Assembly: GCA_023144635.1 (NCBI GenBank)
Contig: JAGLFH010000062.1
Span: 1-64,000, forward strand
Source of the DNA: Candidatus Auribacterota bacterium
GTDB taxonomy: Bacteria; Auribacterota; JAFGBW01; JAFGJP01
DNA length: 64,000 nucleotides
Reading direction: 5' to 3'
In this document: piece after piece, positions 51,248 to 58,714 of the stretch
Numbering within the stretch: the stretch's first letter is position 1
How the letters are laid out: every line of letters begins with the position of its first letter
Position numbers and translations under genes: made by a program
The notes under the pieces: generated by a model
Databases searched by the model: none
What the model saw: the letters and a program-made list of their open reading frames with translations, nothing else
What the model was told of the DNA's origin: nothing

Positions 51248-51600
51248 AATATAATAGCGGTCAGCGGTCGGTTACAAGCCAAACTTATAAGCAAAAGCCA
51301 AAACTAAAAAAGCAAAAACCTTATTTTATATAGATTCCTGCGTCACAATTTATGTTTTACACTTTACACGGGAGGAGGCACTTCGACTTTGCTCAGCACA
51401 GGGCAAGCCCTCTCCCACATACGTTTTATTGTTTATGTTTTACACGGTCGCAGCTTGGCTGCGACCCTACTACTTTTTACCTTTTATCTTTTACGTTTTT
51501 CTATATCGCGTCACGTTCCGCTCCTTACGCGGTCACGTGATCAGCGCTTTTTAATCCTGAGCTTGTCGAAGGACCTTGAACCAGTTAACGAGTTAACCAA
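51248..51600. repeat. Intergenic repeat island with nested element
   Basis: It contains GGGAGGAGGCA...AGCCCTCTCCC (51370-51416) interrupted by CTTCGACTTTGCTCAGCACA. A perfect hairpin GGTCGCAGC-TTG-GCTGCGACC (51446-51466), CCTGAGCTTGTCGAAGG (51557 region) and CCTTGAACCAGTTAAC (51571 region) follow. No gene is credible. Confidence 0.72.
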
Positions 51601-52692
51601 TTAACTTCTTTGTTCTCTATCTTCTGATTTATCTAAAAGAACAATTATTTTATCATAGACATGATTAACTGTAATAGACCTCATGCACTGCATGTTATCT
51701 TCACCTTTTAGAGGGCATTTTTTTTTGAAACAAGGAGAACAAGGAACATCCGATTTTATAACGCTACTGCTCCAATAAGGACCTGTCCTATCGGGACTTG
51801 TCGCACTAAAAACAGCAATAGTCTTTATACCTGAGGCTGAAGCGAGATGCATAGGACCAGAATCATTAGTAAATATCAGTTGGGCTTTTTTAATCAAACT
51901 AAAAAGTTCCAGTATATCTGTCTCCCCAGCAAAGTTATGAAATTTATTATCTATTATCTTCAAACCTTCAATACCCAGCCTTTCCTCTTTTGTCCCTATA
52001 ACACCTATATGTAAATCTGTTTTATGTAGAAGTCTCTCAATAAGTTCTTTAAAATTAGATTCACCCCATTTTTTGCTTTGCCATCTGGAATTAGGATTAA
52101 TAAGGATAAATTGTTTCCGAGGGATATTTCTCTTTTTTAGCAACTCTTCAACTTTTTTTTCTTTTTCTTCGGGAATATTAAAACTAATTTTAATATCACC
52201 TGGTAATGGTATTTCATCAATATTAAAAGCATGTAATATTGCAGCCAAGTTTTCTTCAACAGCATGTACGTTCTTTTTGTTTGTAAGCGCTATATCGTTT
52301 AAAAAAAAGTGCGCGCCTTCTCTTGTTCTTTCAAAACCCACTCTTCTAGGTATTTTGGCAAGAAATGGAATTATCGAACTTCTAAAAAGACATTGAAGAT
52401 CTATCGCTATATCATATTTTTCCATTTTTAGTAAGCGGATAAGCCCTAAAAAATCTTTTATACTGGAAAAAATATTCCCTGTTTTTTTCCAAATCTTCCT
52501 GTTAAATGGAATTATACGTTTCGCAACACCACTTGCTTTAACAAGCGGTATAAGTTCTTCATTTACCAGCCAATGGATATCGACTTGATCATCTTTAATA
52601 CTTTTCAGATATTTTAGAGAAGCTGCAGCATGAACAATATCACCCAACGAACTTAGTTTTACTATTAATATTTTCTGTCTTTCTTTTTTCAT
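51601..52692 (-). CDS. Heptosyltransferase-like glycosyltransferase family 9 protein
   Basis: The 363-aa GT-B enzyme begins with ILIVKLSSLGDIVHAAASLKYLK, the family N-terminal signature. YDIAIDLQCLFRSSIIPFLAKIPRRVGF and QFILINPNSRWQSKKWGESNFKELIERL follow, and the nucleotide-sugar region is LFSLIKKAQLIFTNDSGPMHLASASGIKTIAVFSATSPDRTGPYWSS. It should add heptose (or a related sugar) from ADP-heptose to the LPS inner core at the cytoplasmic face. A terminal CSPCFKKKCPL/MQC motif is typical of the family. Nearby glycosyltransferase/kinase and radical-SAM genes suggest a surface-glycan locus, although a repeat-containing spacer separates them. Confidence 0.92.
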   Translation of the reverse strand: MKKERQKILIVKLSSLGDIVHAAASLKYLKSIKDDQVDIHWLVNEELIPLVKASGVAKRIIPFNRKIWKKTGNIFSSIKDFLGLIRLLKMEKYDIAIDLQCLFRSSIIPFLAKIPRRVGFERTREGAHFFLNDIALTNKKNVHAVEENLAAILHAFNIDEIPLPGDIKISFNIPEEKEKKVEELLKKRNIPRKQFILINPNSRWQSKKWGESNFKELIERLLHKTDLHIGVIGTKEERLGIEGLKIIDNKFHNFAGETDILELFSLIKKAQLIFTNDSGPMHLASASGIKTIAVFSATSPDRTGPYWSSSVIKSDVPCSPCFKKKCPLKGEDNMQCMRSITVNHVYDKIIVLLDKSEDREQRS

Positions 52693-52895
52693 ATAGCCTT
52701 ATGTTTACACGGGTAGACGCATAGGTCTGCCCCTATCGTAGATCCGCCATATTGTTGGGAGGATTACTTTCATTTTTATTCCCGTGGTTAATTTTATAAT
52801 GTCGCGCTTTAGCGCTCATTTAACTCAACATTCAACACTCAACACTTTTTTCCGCCTGAGGCTGATCCGCCTATGGCGGAAATTTCTAATTCTAA
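52693..52895. repeat. Short repeat island
   Basis: It holds CCCCTATCGTAGATCCGCCA...TTGTTGGGAGGAT (52730-52764), relatives of 21721 and 39159, then CGTGGTTAATTTTATAA as at 39460, and the palindromic TTTCCGCCTGAGGC...CCGCCTATGGCGGAAA (about 52850-52883), related to the element inside the first gene. Confidence 0.72.
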
Positions 52896-53777
52896 TTACA
52901 GTCTTCCAATAGTACAATTTTGGCAAAGTTTCATGCTTTTCTGATTACCATCAACATGCAGTCTTCGTAATTGCTTATATGATTTTCCCTGCCAGATATC
53001 TGAAAGCGCTTCTTTTGTAGAATCACCAAGTATCACTTCTCCATCATAATCAAGACAGCAAAGCGCTACCCTTCCATCCATTAGAACAGTCATTGTCCTC
53101 CATAATCTTGCGCAAGGTATTTTAGCCTGAACTTTTTCAAGAAATGTTTTTTTGTTCATTTCCTCATTTGCCCAGTTATGATAACAGGTTATATGTATTG
53201 AATCTACCCGTGCTTTCCATTTTTCTTTTAACATCTCTGCTTCATGCCGGTTTTTTTCTAATGCCACAAAAACAAGAGATACCTTAGGTGATTTTAAATC
53301 ACCCCGTGCTTTTATAAGGTTTTCTATGCCCTGAATGACTTCCTCAAAGATAAGTTTTTTTCTTATGGATTCAAAAGTCTCTTTGGTTACTCCATCCATA
53401 CTGATCTTTACTTCATCAATACCTGCCTCTATTATTTTCCTTGATATTTCCTCTGTCATCAATGCAGCATTTGTAAATATTTTAGGCTTCATTTCTTTTT
53501 CTTTTGCATATGCGATCTTCTCAATAAGAGTTTTGTCTAAAAGAGGTTCTCCGTAGTTATGAAGATGAACCTTTGTCACTCCCATGTCATATGCCTGATC
53601 AATTAGACTTTTGTATAATTCCATTTCCATCACACCGGTCTTACGCTTCATCTTTGACCGGGGACACGTTGTACAATTTGCATTACACAAGTTTGTTGTC
53701 TCTATCCTCAACACTGGAGGTTTCTTTTGTATCCTGCTTTTTAAGTAACACGATATAACTGAATTAATTATTTTCAT
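52896..53777 (-). CDS. Radical-SAM/SPASM enzyme in the glycan locus
   Basis: The 293-aa protein has LRIETTNLCNANCTTCPRSKMKRKTG (CxxxCxxC, about 31-38), VTKVHLHNYGEPLLD (GEP), KIFTNAALM, DEVKISMDGVTKETFESIRK and a C-terminal SPASM set (CARLWRTMTVLMDGRVALCCLDYDGEVILGD...LCQNC). It carries two or more [4Fe-4S] clusters and performs S-adenosylmethionine radical chemistry, perhaps on a sugar or peptide. The gene starts one base beyond the stop of the upstream glycosyltransferase-kinase fusion, so the two products are made together. The substrate is unknown. Similar enzymes occur in many LPS/surface-glycan clusters. Confidence 0.9.
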   Translation of the reverse strand: MKIINSVISCYLKSRIQKKPPVLRIETTNLCNANCTTCPRSKMKRKTGVMEMELYKSLIDQAYDMGVTKVHLHNYGEPLLDKTLIEKIAYAKEKEMKPKIFTNAALMTEEISRKIIEAGIDEVKISMDGVTKETFESIRKKLIFEEVIQGIENLIKARGDLKSPKVSLVFVALEKNRHEAEMLKEKWKARVDSIHITCYHNWANEEMNKKTFLEKVQAKIPCARLWRTMTVLMDGRVALCCLDYDGEVILGDSTKEALSDIWQGKSYKQLRRLHVDGNQKSMKLCQNCTIGRL

Positions 53778-53778
53778 T

Positions 53779-55542
53779 TTACCTTACCGAATAATAAAAT
53801 TTTAGGTTTTTCTTTTTGAACATCTTTTTTGTCATAAGATTAATACGCTTTATCCTTTTTTTCGCTTTTCTGTCCAACTTGTCAATATTCATACATTTCT
53901 TAAAAAAATAGATCCTTTCTTTAAGAGAAATGATCGAAAGATCAGGAAAAGATTTATTTAACTGTGCAAGACCTTTTAATATACATCGTTCAAATAAAGG
54001 AGGATCAATTACTACATTTTCAAAATCTATCAAATTAATACTAAAAGGTGTTTTAGTATCTGACCAGTCAATTTTTACAAGGATATTACTTGCTTTAAGG
54101 TCCCGGTGAATAACACGTGATGAATAAAGCTTCCTGAAAACTTCAGCAATTGAATCAAAGATCTTTTTCTTCATCTCTTTATAAAGCAATAGATTGTTTC
54201 CGCATTTTTTCCTGATCTCATCAAAAATAAAATTAAGCACTTTCAATTTTTTATCATGTAAGGTAAACAATCTGCCAAGCTCCTTTGATCTTGCCTTAAC
54301 AGAATAACCTAATATTTCAGGAATAGGAATTTTAAGACTTTTAAGAACAAAAGCACCATAAAATGCTCTTTCCGCTATGGGTGGTAAAAATGGTATTCTT
54401 CTTTTATTTCTGTAAAGTTTTATATTTACAGGAATGCCACCTGCTATAACTACTGATGTAAGCGAAAAAGACGTATCCTTAATTATCTCAGCTTCTTTTT
54501 TCAAAATTTCGGCAGAAGATGTAAAATTTTCCTGACAATCTTTAAGATCTTTTCTAATAAACCGGTATCCGAAATCACTTTTTACCTTCACAAAAAAATC
54601 CTGTCCCTTAAAAACACCTGTAAACAATTTATCTGTTTTTTTCCATCCTTTATCGGAAATAAAACTTTTGTAAAGCTTTGATTTAAAACGAAGTTTAGGC
54701 AAAACAAAAAAAGTGATCATATTTAAAAAAGAATATACGGCTGCTTTTCTGTAAAAACGGATTATCATTTTTCTTCGGATCGGATAATATAAAAACTCCG
54801 GTAAATGTTTTTTTAAAAAAAGAAGCTGTGAAGTAAGAAATATCTTACGGTATTTTAAAAGGTCGTTTTTCGTACTCTTTCCTTTAAGATGTATACATCT
54901 TGCATCTTTAATAACAATGATCCGGTACCCCTGTTTCCTACATCGAAGACAAAAATCAGTTTCTTCCAAAAAAAAGAAAAAATCTTCATCAAAGCCTCCC
55001 ATTTTTTCAAAAATCGACCCGTTTACCATCATACATGCCCCTGTTACAGCATCTGTTTCTTGTATTGTTTCAGGGAAAACATTCATTTTTTTCTTTTCAT
55101 AATATAAGGGTATAAAAGTAAATTTACCAGACATACGGTCTGTTACATAGACTGGAAAACGTGAAAAGGTCCTCTGCAAGCTACCGTTTTTATTTACAAG
55201 CTGAGGAGATGCAAGAGATATCTCGTTTGATGCAATAATAATATCATATAGCTTCTCAACGCATCCTTTTTCAGGGAAAGCATCTGTATTTAAAAAGAGA
55301 TAAGCCTTCGCAGTAAATTCTCCGGCAGCTAAATTGCATGCAGCCCCAAATCCAATATTACTGGTATTAAGGATTTTTCTTCCCATAAACCTGGAAGTTA
55401 AAAATTCGCGGCTTCCGTCAGTAGATGCGTTATCAACTACAATTATTTCAAATGGTACTTTAATACTAATACCATTCAAATTCTCTATGCATCGTTTAAG
55501 AAGGTCTTTTGTATTCCAATTAATTATAATAATAGCAAGCAT
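53779..55542 (-). CDS. GT2 glycosyltransferase fused to a lipopolysaccharide-kinase-like domain
   Basis: The 587-aa protein has an N-terminal GT-A domain (about 1-235): LAIIIINWNTKDLLKRCIENL, IIVVDNASTDGS, LFLNTDAFPEKGCVEKL (DxD-like), AVTGACMMVNGSIFEKMGGFDEDFFFFLEETDFCLRCRKQGY. This is the rhamnosyltransferase-like GT2 group. A linker (about 240-310) follows. The C-terminal kinase domain (about 320-560) resembles the WaaP/InaA/Rio family: FVKVKSDFGYRF, VIHRDLKASNILVKIDW (HRDLKxSN) and INLIDFENVVI (DFE for DFG). One chain could thus transfer a sugar and phosphorylate the core. The downstream radical-SAM gene is 1 bp away. Confidence 0.88.
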   Translation of the reverse strand: MLAIIIINWNTKDLLKRCIENLNGISIKVPFEIIVVDNASTDGSREFLTSRFMGRKILNTSNIGFGAACNLAAGEFTAKAYLFLNTDAFPEKGCVEKLYDIIIASNEISLASPQLVNKNGSLQRTFSRFPVYVTDRMSGKFTFIPLYYEKKKMNVFPETIQETDAVTGACMMVNGSIFEKMGGFDEDFFFFLEETDFCLRCRKQGYRIIVIKDARCIHLKGKSTKNDLLKYRKIFLTSQLLFLKKHLPEFLYYPIRRKMIIRFYRKAAVYSFLNMITFFVLPKLRFKSKLYKSFISDKGWKKTDKLFTGVFKGQDFFVKVKSDFGYRFIRKDLKDCQENFTSSAEILKKEAEIIKDTSFSLTSVVIAGGIPVNIKLYRNKRRIPFLPPIAERAFYGAFVLKSLKIPIPEILGYSVKARSKELGRLFTLHDKKLKVLNFIFDEIRKKCGNNLLLYKEMKKKIFDSIAEVFRKLYSSRVIHRDLKASNILVKIDWSDTKTPFSINLIDFENVVIDPPLFERCILKGLAQLNKSFPDLSIISLKERIYFFKKCMNIDKLDRKAKKRIKRINLMTKKMFKKKNLKFYYSVR

Positions 55543-55611
55543 AATTTCTAATATCTTTATTTAAATTAAGCCTACACACAAGCAGGCTGACTCATATTTC
55601 ACCACGAAGAT

Positions 55612-55628
55612 CACGAAGGACACGAAGA
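55612..55628 (+). repeat. Inverted repeat flanking the GxxExxY gene (left)
   Basis: CACGAAGGACACGAAGA, exact inverse of 56012-56028. Confidence 0.75.
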
Positions 55629-55631
55629 AAT

Positions 55632-56061
55632 TCATAAAACATATCTTTTGAGTCCTTCTTTTAATCTTAAAACATTAAAATTCATCAATAATCCAATTTT
55701 TATTTTTGCTAACCTCATATACGTAAGAAGCCAAAGCCTCATGAATTGGAAGAACTTTTTCGCAACTTTTCAATTCTACAATCAATTTATTTTCAATGTA
55801 AACATCAACTCTATAACCACAATCTAACTTAATTCCTTTGTATTTAACTGGAAGAGGATGCTGTAATGTAAAAGCTATTCCTTTTTGATTTAATTCATAA
55901 GCTAAACACTGTTCATAAGTTGATTCAAGTAATCCAGCACCAAGTGCTCGATGTACATTTATAGCACATTCAATTACTTTATTTGATAATCTATCAAATT
56001 TTACTTCGCGCTCTTCGTGTCCTTCGTGGTTATGTTTTCTCTTTTTTATACTTTCATACAT
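55632..56061 (-). pseudogene. Frameshifted GxxExxY-family gene
   Basis: The open frame 56061-55675 encodes LSNKVIECAINVHRALGAGLLESTYEQCL (the GxxExxY motif is GLLESTY), then IAFTLQHPLPVKYKGIKLDCGYRVDVYIENKLIVELKSCEKVLPIHEA, which fits the family. After HEALAS it departs from it. In another frame the same DNA then reads LTYMRLAKIKIGLLMNFN followed by VLRLKEGLKR and stops at 55632, exactly the expected family C-terminus. A single indel near 55738 therefore breaks the gene. The family is predicted PD-(D/E)XK-like nuclease and is often present in multiple genomic copies. The N-terminal codons (HEGHEE) come from the right inverted repeat. Confidence 0.85.
56012..56028 (-). repeat. Inverted repeat flanking the GxxExxY gene (right)
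   Basis: TCTTCGTGTCCTTCGTG on the plus strand; it lies inside the first codons of the GxxExxY gene. Confidence 0.75.
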
Positions 56062-56066
56062 TTCTT

Positions 56067-56813
56067 TCAGTCACCTTTTTCAAGCTTTCTAAGCCTTGCG
56101 ACAAGAGAACCTATAACAAGTTTACCTGTTACAAGATAAGGAAGCGAAGATCTCTTTTCTAAAAAATAAAGCGTTACTTTTTCTTTCACCTTTGTAACAC
56201 CTTTCATATCTACATCCTTAAGAACCGGTTTTACTATGTAAGCTTGCTCCCATCCCCAGATCGTAGCAATTTTTTTCTTTTTTTTAACATTTGCTTCGAC
56301 AGTCTGAACACCCCTTCCATCACAAATTTGCCTTTTTATACTTTTATTCTTTTCAAGATCCATAATTCGTATAAAAACAAGTGCACCTAAAGGATCAAGT
56401 ATATTATCATTTATCTTTACATTACCTTCTCCTGATATACATTCGTTTTTTTCATAATCAAATTTATATTTAGTCTTTCTCCTGTAAGAGCCTTCTTCAT
56501 AATCCACGTTATGCTCCAACGGCTTCAATGTTTTTGCATCCACAATAGATTCCATTACATCATCAACACGGTAAAACATTGAAAATAGCTTTGTTGTCTT
56601 TACTTTTGCAGTTATTTTTATAGCTTCGCGTCCTTTATAATCAATCTTTTCTATTTTTATAGAACTGTTGCCTGCCTTGACACCAAAATAAGAAATAGAA
56701 TAATGGGCTGTTTCCGGAAGCTTCATCCCCTGCCACTCATCAGCCTGCAAAAAAGGTTGTTTTAAAAGAAACAAAATAAAAAACATTATCAAGTAATTAT
56801 TCATCTTACGCAT
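56067..56813 (-). CDS. Exported DUF3108 protein
   Basis: The frame opens at 56849; the ATG at 56813 starts a clean signal peptide (MRKMNNYLIMFFILFLLKQPFLQADEW), so it is preferred (56804 is another choice). The ~225-residue mature part fits DUF3108: AHYSISYFGVKAGNSSIKIE, VKTTKLFSMFYRVDDVMESIVDAKTLKPLEHNVDYEEGSYRRKTKYKFD and LPYLVTGKLVIGSLVARL. DUF3108 proteins are periplasmic beta-sheet proteins of unknown function, sometimes linked to lipoprotein or LPS transport. The gene lies 5 bp upstream of the GxxExxY pseudogene and 55 bp downstream of the FHA-sigma54 gene on the same strand. No catalytic motif is seen. Confidence 0.78.
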   Translation of the reverse strand: MRKMNNYLIMFFILFLLKQPFLQADEWQGMKLPETAHYSISYFGVKAGNSSIKIEKIDYKGREAIKITAKVKTTKLFSMFYRVDDVMESIVDAKTLKPLEHNVDYEEGSYRRKTKYKFDYEKNECISGEGNVKINDNILDPLGALVFIRIMDLEKNKSIKRQICDGRGVQTVEANVKKKKKIATIWGWEQAYIVKPVLKDVDMKGVTKVKEKVTLYFLEKRSSLPYLVTGKLVIGSLVARLRKLEKGD

Positions 56814-56868
56814 TTTTTCATTCCGATCGTTTTTATAAAAACACAACATATCTTTCTAAAAAATATAA

Positions 56869-58710
56869 TTAATCTATTATCTTATATTCTTTGAGTTTTG
56901 AATAAAGTGTCTTTCTGGTTATACCAAGGATATTTGATGTTTTTGCTTTATTATTTTCACATTTTTTTAAGATATTTAATATATATCTTCTTTCTACTTC
57001 ATCAAGAGTAATAGAATCTTCATTACTGATCTCCTCCAAAATAAAATCTGATCTTCCTTCTTTTACATCCTTAGGTAAAAGATCAGGAGTCAACTCTAGG
57101 CCGTCACCTATGACACATGCCCGTTCTATAATATTTTTTAACTCTCTTATATTTCCATACCACGGATAATTCTTAAGTATTTTTTCTGCATCACCGGAGA
57201 TCTTAAACATATTCTTTCCCATTGAAGTTGAAAATTTCTGTAGGTAATACTGTGCTATCTTAAGAATATCATTTCCTCTTGCTCTTAAAGGAGGACATTC
57301 AATTTGAAAAACAGAAAGCCTATAATAAAGATCATTCCTGAACGTCTTGGACTTTATTGCTGATTTAAGATCTCTGTTTGTAGCAGAAATGACTCTTACA
57401 TCAGTATATTTTGTCTCATTGCTTCCCAAAGGCTGCAGCTCGCCTGATTCAAGGAATCTTAAAAGCCTTGTTTGTAGGTCATATCCCATATCACCTATTT
57501 CATCTAAAAACACTGTGCCACCGTCAGCAGCCTCTAACTTCCCTATACGAGTTTTAGTCGCTCCGGTAAAGGCCCCTTTTACATGCCCGAAAAGTTCGCT
57601 TTCTATAAGGTTCTGCGCTATAGCACTGCAGTTAATTACCAGATAAGGCTTGTTTTTGCGGCGGCTGTTAAAGTGAATAGATTTTGCTACAAGCTCTTTA
57701 CCGCAACCGCTTTCACCTGTTACAAAAACTGTCGTATTTGTTTTTGCAACCTTTTTTATGGTCTCCTTTAGAGAAAGTGTCTTTTTGTCATCACCGATCA
57801 TTTCAATTTTATTATCTATCTGCTCTCTATAAACTTTGTTCTCTCTTTTAACTTCGCTCAATGTCCTTACACCTTTTAAAAAACCGCTTATGATCTGACA
57901 AAGGATGCACATTATATAAAGATCTTTATCCTGAAACTGTTTCTGAAATTGAAAATATTCAACCTGAAGTATACCTGTAATGCTGTCCCCAACGATCAAA
58001 GGCACTGCTATAAGAGAATTAACTCCAAGTGTGCGGATACTTTTTCCACTATCAGGTACTTCCTGCATAACATTTCTAAGAAAAACAGCTTCTCTGTTAT
58101 TCAATATATCCTGTATAACAGAACTTGCGAAAGATTTTCTCTCATCAACAAATCTTGCATCTTTTAACTTTCTTACAACAACATCTTTTCTTTTTTTCAC
58201 CACATCAAATAAAATAACTCTGTCTAATTTAAAAGCACTTAACAGCTCTTCAAAAAGATCTTCAAGCATCGAATCTTCATTCTGATACTTTCCGATTTTA
58301 GTTGATATATTATAAAGAAAAGCAAGTGCATCATCTGCTTCATAGCCAGATATATCTTTTTTCATTTTTTTTAAGATCTTATCATCCAGAACAACCGTTT
58401 TTTTTATCTCTTTAAACGGCACTTTTGAAAAAACGATCGCACAATTACCCATAAAGATCTTTTTCTCAAAAGGTATTTTTACTTCTTTTATTCTTTTACC
58501 ATCAATAAAAATGCCATTCTTACTTTTAAGATCCGTTAGATAAGCATTATTCCCCTCAAAAGTAACTTTTGCATGATTACTGGAAACTATATCATCAAAG
58601 GCAAGAGGAATATCACATGACTCATCGCGCCCAAGTATTAATTGTTCTGTCTCTTTATTATACTTAACTGTTTTTATAAATTCATTTTTGTTAAAAATAT
58701 GTATAAACAT
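56869..58710 (-). CDS. FHA-GAF-sigma54 activator with Fis-type HTH
   Basis: The frame opens at 58752, but the ATG at 58710 (AAGGAG ten bases upstream, after the kinase stop) gives a natural FHA start; length 613 aa. It comprises FHA (about 15-90, LILGRDESCDIPL...SSNHAKVTFE...LKSKNGIFIDG), GAF (about 130-280), AAA+ (about 310-540: GESGCGKELVAKS Walker A, GAFTGA sigma54 contact, GGTVFLDEIGDM Walker B) and a Fis-like HTH (about 585-610, NILGITRKTLYSKLKEY). FHA binds phospho-threonine, so the regulator is probably controlled by the Ser/Thr kinase encoded just upstream and overlapping its first possible start. It activates sigma54 promoters; one candidate is at 61401-61416. Confidence 0.92.
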   Translation of the reverse strand: MFIHIFNKNEFIKTVKYNKETEQLILGRDESCDIPLAFDDIVSSNHAKVTFEGNNAYLTDLKSKNGIFIDGKRIKEVKIPFEKKIFMGNCAIVFSKVPFKEIKKTVVLDDKILKKMKKDISGYEADDALAFLYNISTKIGKYQNEDSMLEDLFEELLSAFKLDRVILFDVVKKRKDVVVRKLKDARFVDERKSFASSVIQDILNNREAVFLRNVMQEVPDSGKSIRTLGVNSLIAVPLIVGDSITGILQVEYFQFQKQFQDKDLYIMCILCQIISGFLKGVRTLSEVKRENKVYREQIDNKIEMIGDDKKTLSLKETIKKVAKTNTTVFVTGESGCGKELVAKSIHFNSRRKNKPYLVINCSAIAQNLIESELFGHVKGAFTGATKTRIGKLEAADGGTVFLDEIGDMGYDLQTRLLRFLESGELQPLGSNETKYTDVRVISATNRDLKSAIKSKTFRNDLYYRLSVFQIECPPLRARGNDILKIAQYYLQKFSTSMGKNMFKISGDAEKILKNYPWYGNIRELKNIIERACVIGDGLELTPDLLPKDVKEGRSDFILEEISNEDSITLDEVERRYILNILKKCENNKAKTSNILGITRKTLYSKLKEYKIID

Positions 58711-58714
58711 AAAT

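Noticed and set aside
51389-51604. Overlapping frames of 62-71 codons at 51.35-51.6 kb
   Set aside because: They cover hairpin and inserted repeat elements and lack ribosome sites.
55675-56061. Intact 128-aa GxxExxY protein
   Set aside because: The last ~20 residues depart from the family, while the correct C-terminus lies in another frame immediately downstream, so a frameshift explains it better.
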